Notes under the pieces: model-generated
What the model saw: the letters and a program-made list of their open reading frames with translations, nothing else
Told to the model about the DNA's origin: nothing
The model's database searches: none
Made by a program: the position numbers and the translations under genes
NCBI GenBank assembly: GCA_963383645.1
Contig: OY726571.1
Coordinates: 24,182,116 to 24,246,115 of the forward strand
Reading direction: 5' to 3'
Origin: Muscardinus avellanarius
Lineage: Eukaryota > Chordata > Mammalia > Rodentia > Gliridae
Length of the DNA stretch: 64,000 nt
In this document: in pieces, positions 55,950-64,000 of the stretch
How positions within the stretch are numbered: the stretch's first letter is position 1
How the letters are laid out: every line of letters begins with the position of its first letter

Positions 55950-58685
55950 TGGCCAAGACAGCCTTCAAAAATTATTTGTTTAGTTTGGATCTGAGGAGTT
56001 CTCATTAACATTTTCCTGATTACTTGAGGTCTTTGAACTTGATGTTTCTGTCCCGGAGCCTCCCTTTTGCCTGCTTTCTAGCCTGGTTGCTATAGCATGT
56101 TTACTACTGTACTAATGCAAGGTTACTGAGCACAAATAACAAGATGCTTCCTCTAGATAGATCTCAAGGAGACACATCAGAAATGTTAACTAAACTTTTT
56201 TTGTTTGTTTGTTGTTGTTCCTGAAACAATCATGTACTAGGTGGTGGAAGACTGGGAAAGATTATTAGGTTGATGATTTTGTAACCTAAGAATCAGCTAT
56301 TTATTCCTCATTTTCCTCCCAACTGTATTTTCACAAGATAAGAAATGGCTGGGAGAAAGGGGAGGGTGTTAATCAAGAGGAGACTGGAGAATAGGTCACT
56401 TAAAGGGTAGGGAAGCCAATTAAATGGAGCAGTTAGAACCATTCTGTGTTCAAATTTCAAATTATGCTGAAGCAGGCACAAAATAACAGGGCTCAAAATG
56501 ATGACAAAATATGAGGTGGGAAGAGAATCGGAAATGTAAGCAGATCTAGAAAGGACGGAGCAGAAATGAAAGGTCAGTTCTTACAAAACAGGTTATTTAC
56601 AGAACTCAATAAGGAGATATGCAGGGTTAGCATAAGAAATAACTAATAAAATGTAGAGGATGGTTTCTCCCTTCCCACCCAGCCACACTTGCCAAGGAGA
56701 AAATAATAGTCACATTTGTTACCTAAAAATGGAAAAGCTGTTAAGAGTTCAAACTGCCTTTGTCAAAATTAATAGTGTTATTACACTATATTTTAAGTCT
56801 AAGCATACCCTGTACTAACAAGAAAACTAGCTTAATTTTTTCCCATCTCAGGTAAACAAAATGAATAAGCCAAATCATTATCTTGGTCCATAAAATAATT
56901 CAAACCAAGCATGTAAGAAATTCCAGATCAGGTGTCTTTGTGATTTTTAACAGTTGTAAACAATCTACTTTCTTCTAATTTTCTCTCCTTATTGATGATA
57001 CCACCCTTGCATGCAAAGAAGCCTACAGTCTGTGGCTTGGTACAGTTCTTTCTGGAATAGAACAAGACCACAAGAAGACAATATTCAAAGCATGAATTTC
57101 AGCTGACCTAGGCAATGATTATAAGGAGAAGGAAGGAAAAAGTCTTATTATTCTAAAACCTAGTCTTTTTAAAGTTAATTTAAAATGAGAAATTTGGAGT
57201 TGTAAATAATTCAATATTTAGAAAAAAGAAACGCATTGGTGCTGTGAATATTGATGAGGCATGTCCATTCCTCAATCCCATATTGATAATTTCTTTTACT
57301 AACAACAAAGTCAATGATATAATAAGCTGTACTCATAAAATAGCACATATTGTGTTCCTTTTCTAGGACAGTCAGGTTAGAGTACAAGGTGTAAATTCTG
57401 TATTTGTGGTACTTAAAACTGACTTAATAAGTTACTTAACTGTGAATACAGGTAACCTAAGGCAGTTGTTTTTACATGCTTTTGTATTTACATAATAAAC
57501 CCTATTAGAAGCAAATGAGACGGACAGATATTAATCAGAGAAATATTAGTATAATTGCTGAAATGAAAGTTGTGCCTTAAATACTATGTTGCATTTGGAT
57601 AGGTGGCACTAAGAAGAAAGGACACTCTAGAAAGATAAATGAAATCAAAGCAACAAGAGGAGACATGTTACATAAGATAGAAAAGAGCAATCTGAGTACC
57701 AGCCACATAGTGATGGTTCTTCAAAATCAGATGGGAAAATTAGCAGTGAAAATTAAGTAGAGGAATTACTCCTATATGTAAAAGTATACAACTCAGGACT
57801 TCTCCCCTATCAAGTCTCCCTCCAATCTCTCCATGAGAAGAGTTTCTCCTCCATTTCCTTCACATCCTTTTCCCCTCCTTTGGTACCAAAGAAACAGAGC
57901 TCTGTGTCTTGAAGGGAGGTTCACACCCTATGGGAAATACTCATTAGCTGGTAAGTTGAGCAGCAATAAATGCATGCTTAAAGAGATTTAGGAAATATTT
58001 AGACAATGTCTCCTTTTTGTGGTTTCTTTCTTTCTTGCTAAATGGACCAAAGAGGTAAGAAAATTTTATGTTACTAAACATTGTAGTAGTGTTTTTATTC
58101 CAATTTCTCCTTTGTGAGGAAAACAACCCAAAACTTTATAATTCCACCCTAGAAGTGAGTAGCTAACAAAGGAATTTAAATCAATGGGGAGAGTATTTAT
58201 TACATATAATCACATTACACAAAGTCCATATGTAAACATGGGAACAAAAGCAATAAATGCAAATGCATTAATAATTGCTTTCTTTCCGTGAATAACAAAT
58301 CCCTAACAATATAAATCTGACCTTTGAGAATTTTCTTTCCTGATTTCTTTGTTTTTTTCAGGCTTTCTTGATACCACCTGTTTCTCTCTCTTCTCTCTCT
58401 CCCTCCCCCCCTCTCTTGCTCTCCCTCTCTTCCTCCCTCTCCATCTTATTTTTATTTCAAAGTTTTGGGTTGTTTTCTCTTTTATTGAAAAATATCTTCT
58501 TGTGTGCTTGCAGCTAGTCTCATCAAACATGTTATTTTCATGTACTCAAATTCTATGAATACAGAATTTTGACTAGAGTTCCCATATATGCCACTTCCTC
58601 ATATTGTCCCTTACTGACTATTATACAACTTACCTTAAAATCACTTTTAGTCCAGATAGAAGTAATAATCAAATTAGAACTAACA
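55950..58685. other. Repeat-poor region, no gene recognised
   Basis: About 2.7 kb without a nameable repeat except a CT-rich tract at 58381-58441. Parts (56640-57120, 57780-57930) have even composition. Frames of 60-75 codons carry no domain. Confidence 0.45.
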
Positions 58686-58689
58686 CATG

Positions 58690-58925
58690 AACAGGACAGG
58701 GTACAGGCAAAGTGATTTGCTCACCTCCTGAGCCAGGAATCAAGGGGAGAAAGATGCAGCAGCTGTAGTCCATTAGTCCCTGTCAAGGGCACACCTCCTA
58801 CTTCCCAAGGATCTTACTTTGCCCCTCTAAAGATTTCAGCATCTCCCAATAGTACCACGCAAGGGACCAAGCTTTAACACATACATCTTTGGAAGCCGCT
58901 TATCCAAACCACTGTGTCTCAAGGA
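58690..58925 (-). mobile_element. Probable MaLR LTR fragment
   Basis: 'cctcctgagccaggaatcaa', 'gggcacacctcctactt', 'gatttcagcatctcccaat', terminal 'atccaaaccactg' fit the reverse strand of an MST-like LTR, but the match is patchy. Confidence 0.4.
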
Positions 58926-58929
58926 GTTA

Positions 58930-59620
58930 GTCTATTAGAAGAAACTTCATAGGAATAGACTTCAAGAAACAGTGCATTAATTTTAAGAGTAAATTGTTAA
59001 TGTAATTTAACAAATATATAATTTGGAAATCAGTTCTTGAATGCCAGCTGTTGGTCCTATAGGTCCAGTTTAATTCTAGATGTGTTTTGTCTCAATTACC
59101 TTATACTTTACTGAACTCTTAAAAGTAATGTTTTAATGCCTTGAGGGGCATGCTTTTTTTTTAGTTAATTGAAGTCTCCACTACCCTATGTTGCCCCACT
59201 AACCAGACTGCTTCATTTATTTCTGAGAATGGCCTGTCTCATAAAATAATAAGCCAGCAATGTTTACTCTCTCAAAAAACTGTCCAAGCATTATCAATCC
59301 ATTTGCACTTAAAATCAATACTCTTGTTATGGTGACATAGTTAAAAACTACTTTCTCTCTTGAGAAGCTGCATTTAATTATGTTTAGAATTGCTTCTCTG
59401 GCAGATGGAGTTCTCCTTACCTTTCACCTAACATATTCTCTCTCAAGTCACAAGAGACCTTCTTGTTTTCTAAATATTTTCTGGTCAGTTTTTTTTTCCA
59501 CTAGAATATTCTATATTCTATGCCCCAAATTTTATTTCAGGAACGTTGAAAGATCTCATTTTCAGAGTCAAAATTCTTTAATAGAAAAATCAAAAGAAAG
59601 CTAATATTATTAACTATGTT
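58930..59620. other. No recognised feature
   Basis: AT-rich, nothing named. Confidence 0.4.
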
Positions 59621-59624
59621 TCAG

Positions 59625-59790
59625 GCATTCATTTAATTTTTATATATGCATTATTTTATTTAATCTTCAAACATAATCTAATACAATAGATAATTTTAAT
59701 TGTTTTATTATCATTTTAAGAGTAGAAACTGAGACAAGTAGCAATAAAGTGTTATGCTTGAGGTTTTGCAATACGTAAGTTGTACGTGCA
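59625..59790 (-). repeat. MIR SINE fragment
   Basis: Reverse-strand MIR: 'tgtttcaggcattcattta', 'tttaatcttcaaacataatc', 'tattatcattttaagagtag', 'aaactgagacaagtagc'. Confidence 0.65.
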
Positions 59791-59808
59791 AAGTAAATTG
59801 AAAAATAT

Positions 59809-60020
59809 AGCTGAGTGTGTTGACACATGGCTATAATTCTAGTACTTGGGGAGATTGAGAGAAAAGAATCACAGGTTCAAGGACAACCTCAGAAAATAGG
59901 TGAAGCTCCCAGCAACTTAGTGAGACCCTGTTTCCAAATAAAAAATAAAATAGGGCTGGGAGTGTAGTTTTAGTTTGGAGATAAAACTCTCCCTTGGTTC
60001 AATCTTCAGCACCAAAATAA
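59809..60020 (+). repeat. B1-dID-type dimeric SINE, diverged
   Basis: 'agctgagtgtgttgacacat', 'cccagcaacttagtgagacc', 'gggctgggagtgtag', 'ggttcaatcttcagcacc'. A short 'ttttagtttgg' insertion in the ID half. Confidence 0.9.
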
Positions 60021-61167
60021 AAAATTTCATATGCATACACACACGATTAAAATAAAGATACTCTAGTGTCATTTATGGTAGTATGAGAAAACGTAATGAA
60101 AAAAAGCAGCTATGTGTATTGATAAATAAAATAAATTAACTCTACAGAATTACATAGTTTAGCTACTCAAGTTAACAATAACTAATAGATTTTAGGATTT
60201 CTGTCTATGACAAAGCAGTCCATCATGGGGTCTCCTAACTAAAAACTAGAATATCAATATAAATGTTTAAATTTAAATTGAACATTATGAAGTGATACTT
60301 AAAAATATAAAATTATAAGTATTAATAAGATATCATGTGATGTTTTGATACATGTGAACATTGTAAGTTGTTTAGATATATAGTAAAACATACCTATCTT
60401 TTCAGATATCCATCAATATCAGTTTCCCATTGGTGAAACAGTCAGCATTCTTCTAGGTCACTGAAATATACACTAGCGCACACCAGAACTTCCTACTGTT
60501 ACCTAACTCTAACTTAGTACCACTGATCAAGCTTTCCTGCCCCTACTCTCTCCAGCCTCTGATAACTGCCATTCTACTTGCAAACTGTATGATATTATCT
60601 TTTTTTATATTCCATATATATATGGGAGCACTTGGCACTTATCATTTTGTACGTGGGTTATTTCACATAACGTAATGATCTCCAGTTCCGTCCATGTTAC
60701 AAGTGACAGGATTTCAATTCATCGGTTTATAGACGCTTAGGCTGCTTCCATTTTGGGGTATATGTGAATAGTGCTGCAGTGAACACAAGAGTACAGGTGT
60801 CTATTTGACACACTGGTTTTATTTCCTTTGGATATTCATTCAGAAGTTGCATTGCTGGATCATATGGCAGTTTTATTTCTACTTATTTTTAGGAATCTTT
60901 ATATTGCTTTCCATAATGCCTGTACTAATTTACATTCCCATGAACATTATATAAGGGCTCCCTTTCTCCATATCTTTGTCATACTTATTAGAGTTAAGTG
61001 ATCACTCATTGGGGTTTTGATTTGAATTTCACTGATGATTAGTGATGTTGAACTTTTTTTTTCAAATAAGTGTTGGCCATTTGTATGTCTTCCTTTGAGA
61101 AATATCTATTTAGGTGTACTTCCCATTTTATTTTTTTAACTTTATATGGTTTTTTATTTATTTTATT

Positions 61168-61373
61168 TAAATTCTGGAGTACTGGGGATGTAACCAAGGG
61201 GCATTCTACCTCCAAGCTACCCTCAGCCTTATTTCTTTTATTCTTTACTTTGAAACAGGGTCTCCTTGAGTTGCAAAGGACCACACTAAGTAGCTGAGGC
61301 TGTCCATGAACCACAAGCCCCCGTATCAGCCTCCCAAATACTGGGATTACAAGTGTGTACCACCATGGCTGGC
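61168..61373 (-). repeat. B1-dID-type SINE inside old L1
   Basis: 'ggagtactggggatgtaacc', 'aaacagggtctccttgag', 'tactgggattacaagtg', end 'taccaccatggctggct'. Confidence 0.93.
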
Positions 61374-61375
61374 TT

Positions 61376-61690
61376 ATTTATTTTTAATTTTTTATTGGTG
61401 CTTTGTTGTCATACATCTTATTGGGGGACAAGATGATAGAAGCATACATGCACATATCACTTATTTAGCCCTTCCCTATCTACTCCATTCGCTTTCCCCT
61501 CCCTCCTTCTCATGTTTGGCTTACTGATTGACTTTGACATGTATATGAATGGACATCATGTACAGTAGGGAATTTCCCTTTTCTCACCTCCCACCCCCTT
61601 AGTTACGTCACCTTATTACATTATTTGCTCATGTATGGTTTTGCCTTCCACTTCTACAGTTCCTTATCTGATCCTTTATTCCAGTGAGAG
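61376..61690 (-). mobile_element. Younger L1 3' UTR piece inside old L1
   Basis: 'attggtgctttgttgtcata', 'catgcacatatcactt', 'ccctccttctcatgtttggc', 'gactttgacatg' closely match the L1 3' UTR at 30440-30600, so it is a second insertion of that subfamily. The next ~100 bases (61690-61788) are A-rich and could be an inverted 5' segment, unproven. Confidence 0.85.
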
Positions 61691-62105
61691 AAAGCTATCA
61701 AAATCAAACAAGATACAAATTTAAGAAACCTGAAATTATGAGAAAGAGGAAGAGCAAGAAAGCATTGAGTTCCCATAACCCTACAATAAATTTTTTATTA
61801 TTTGTCTTTTTAATATTTTTTGAGTTTCTTGTATATTCTGGATATTAATTCTTTATCAGATACATAGCTCACTAATATTTTCTCCCATTCTATAGGTTAT
61901 CTTTTCATACTATTGGTTATTTTCTTTGTTGTGAATAAGCATTTTAGTTTGATGCAGTCCCATTTGCCTGTTTTTGCTTTTGTTTGCTGTGTGTTTAGGG
62001 TCCTGTTCAAATTATCCACCTCATTCCAAGTTTATGAAGCATGTACCTTATGTTTCCTGTTAGTACTTTCATCTTACAAGTCTTTCATTTGAGATTATAT
62101 ATATA

Positions 62106-62137
62106 GAGAGAGTGTGTGTGTGTGCACGCACGCACGC
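62106..62137 (+). repeat. (GT)n/(GCAC)n microsatellite
   Basis: 'gagagagtgtgtgtgtgtgc' followed by 'acgcacgcacgcg'; likely grown from the tail of the adjoining minus-strand SINE. Confidence 0.92.
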
Positions 62138-62328
62138 GTACTGGAAATTGAACCCAGAGGCATTCTACTGCTAAGCTACATTTATTTATTTTTTATTTTG
62201 ACATAGGGTATTGGTAGGCTGCTGAGGGCCTCACTCATTAAGTTGCAGAAGCTGGCCTTAAACCTCTCATTCTCCTGTCTCAGCCTTCCAAGTACTAGGA
62301 TTGCAGGTCAACACCACAATTCCCGGCT
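62138..62328 (-). repeat. B1-dID-type dimeric SINE
   Basis: 'ggaaattgaacccagaggc', (TTTA) linker, 'agccttccaagtactagg', end 'acaccacaattcccggct'. Confidence 0.9.
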
Positions 62329-62520
62329 GGATGAAGATGTTTATTACTCTTTCAGCAATGATTATAAGCCTTGCTTGCCGTTTTGAATCATTAATTGTCT
62401 CATTTTCTTCTATTGGCATGTCATTTTTTTTACCATTACCCTTTTTCTCATCATACTATGTAGATATTTTTTACAAGTAATACAGAAGAAGGAACATCTT
62501 TTATTTTGTCTGCAGAATTG

Positions 62521-62730
62521 TTCCTTATTTCTTGTGGTACTGGGGATGGAATCCAGGGGCATTTTACCTCCAAGCTATACCCTCATCCTTATTTTTATTC
62601 TTTACTTTGAAACAGAGTCTCACTGAGTTTCAAAGGGCCTCACTAAGTAGCTAGGGCTATTTCTGAGCTGTGATCCTCCTGTCTCAGCTTCCCAAATGCT
62701 GGGATTACAAATGTGCACCACCACACCCAG
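62521..62730 (-). repeat. B1-dID-type dimeric SINE
   Basis: Perfect 11-bp duplication 'ctgcagaattg' at 62510-62520 and 62731-62741. Complete dimer with 'ggggatggaatccaggggc' and 'ccaccacacccag'. Confidence 0.95.
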
Positions 62731-62744
62731 CTGCAGAATTGGTC

Positions 62745-64000
62745 TTGATATTTAGTTTATCTATAGTCATTTTGAGGAACACTTCTTTGATTGTAAATTC
62801 TCACTGGGCCAATTTCTCATGAATATTTAAAAATTAAATTTCTTTTTTATGTGCTATCCAGATTAAAATTGTAAGTGCTTTTACATTTGTACTAGTGATT
62901 TTAAACACTGTTTGGCAGGCTTCTGAGTAGTCCTTATAAATTTCTGAAATGTTAATGATGTATTTGTAGATTTCAGGTTCAATTCTGTGGAAATGAACTC
63001 ATTTTTTTAGACTGACAGTAACACAGAGATGTAAAAAAATAGAATAATCTTGTCAGCACTGGAAGGAATTAGAGTGGTTCTTTCATTAAACCATGTCATT
63101 TTTAAGCACATAAAGCTGTTAAAGTATAGGAAATCCATGTGGTTTTTCTTAATTATTCCCATAAAATTATTTTTTAGACATTTTAGTTTGGAAAACAAAA
63201 TTTTTCAAAACAAAAACAAATAACAAATTGAGTGATTCAATTTATACTGAACAAAAGGCATTTAAAATATTCAGACCAGAACATTTTATCAGGGTTTTAA
63301 GTAAATTATACTTTGTTGCCTGTGCTACCATTACATCAAAATAAGCAGTCAATTCAGTCAGAATTGACACATGATGACAAAGAAGTTAATTCACCTTTTC
63401 TTTTTCATCTGGCATTTTATAAAAGTTCTACCAGATAAAAGACTGAGAAATTTGCCATTTTCTCAAATGTTTATTGACTATAACAATCACTGCATTTTAG
63501 TTTATAAGTCAAAAAAGCATTCTCTAATTCTTATGATAAATACTAAGAGAATGAAAATGTCATGATTCTTTTCTGTCCTTTGTAGGCGACAGGAAAGTCA
63601 CAAGCAATGTTATAACCTCAAAGAACATCCAGCTTCAGATTAAACAAGGAAGTAAGACAAAAATCATTACTTAGCATCTACTATATTCAAGGCATGGTTC
63701 TTGAAACTACAAATACACAGAAAAAGGACAGTGCATTTCTCCTCAATGAAGTTCATAGTCTAGGGAAGAGAGAGAGATAAGAAAGCAATAAAAAATAGAT
63801 CATTATTTTTCTGATGTATATAGAATTAAGCAGGAATAGGGAAGACAGAGCATCAAAAACTATCCGAGAAAGGAAGGTTGGGTTGGTTCTGTAAGAGGCA
63901 TAATATCAGTATTAGTAGTTTGAAATTTAAGGTTGCATTAAAAACTTGTGGGGTAGCCTATTTTTAGTTAACAAAGGAGGATAGAGCATGAAGTGCTGGA
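62745..64000. other. No recognised gene; possible ancient repeat near 63675-63800
   Basis: AT-rich. 63675-63800 ('catctactatattcaaggca', 'gttcatagtctaggg') resembles an old L2/MIR-type terminal region but is too diverged to name. A 64-codon plus-strand frame at 63371-63565 has no domain. Confidence 0.4.

Larger units (their letters stand above)
60330..62105 (-). mobile_element. Old L1 LINE, interrupted by two insertions
   Basis: Minus-strand L1 3' part 60340-61140 ('atttcacataacgtaatgat', 'gaatagtgctgcagtgaac', 'gctggatcatatggcag', 'gaatttcactgatgatta') resuming at 61789-62100 ('gatattaattctttatcaga', 'atattttctcccattc', 'tttagtttgatgcagtccc'). Split by a SINE and a younger L1 piece. No intact frame. 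Confidence 0.9.

Noticed and set aside
63369..63445. Possible C/D-box snoRNA ('atgatga' ... 'ctga')
   Set aside because: No flanking terminal stem and no internal C'/D' boxes; motifs of this length are common by chance.

Overview
This window looks like ordinary nuclear DNA from a rodent, intergenic or deep-intronic. It is AT-rich and CpG-poor outside young repeats, full of dinucleotide and tetranucleotide microsatellites, and packed with mammalian retroelements. I find no convincing protein-coding exon, tRNA, rRNA or other functional RNA gene. Every longer open frame is either inside a repeat or has no recognisable domain or exon structure. No prokaryotic, viral-genome or CRISPR-like organisation is present.

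The diagnostic element is a dimeric SINE: a 7SL-derived B1-like left half joined to a tRNA-like ID right half, as in the B1-dID elements of sciuromorph rodents. About 43 copies lie on both strands, plus one free ID monomer. The very common squirrel ID variant that I remember with a long AT-rich tail was not seen, so a dormouse-like or other non-sciurid sciuromorph is a reasonable but weak guess. Many copies keep clear target-site duplications of 9-18 bp. At least two SINEs have been split by later SINE insertions.

Layout: 0-5 kb holds old MIR and L2 pieces, an L1 3' end and a MaLR LTR, then an AT-rich satellite-like patch. 6-10 kb is a dense SINE cluster ending in an old hAT-Charlie (MER1-type) fossil. 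10-11.4 kb is an L1 broken by a SINE and a MaLR LTR. 13.6 kb carries a compact 5'-truncated L1. 14.7-18.4 kb has a MaLR LTR and a nested SINE pair. 22-23.3 kb is a twin-primed (internally inverted) L1 with an LTR inside it. 24.7-28.2 kb is the longest repeat-poor stretch. 30.4-32.6 kb holds two L1 copies pointing outward. 32.8-44.9 kb is another SINE-rich zone. 45-50 kb has L2, MIR and two MLT1-like LTRs. 51.5 kb carries an L1 with a tiny 5' inversion and a perfect 13-bp duplication. 54.7-59 kb has three MaLR-like LTRs. 60.3-62.1 kb is an old L1 interrupted by younger insertions.

There is no operon or pathway to describe. The biological content is the insertion history of retroelements, one apparently young SINE subfamily, microsatellites grown from SINE tails, and a few repeat-poor segments that could hold conserved non-coding elements. 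Repeat family names come from recalled consensus sequences and were not checked by a search. Boundaries without a stated duplication are good to roughly 10-30 bases.
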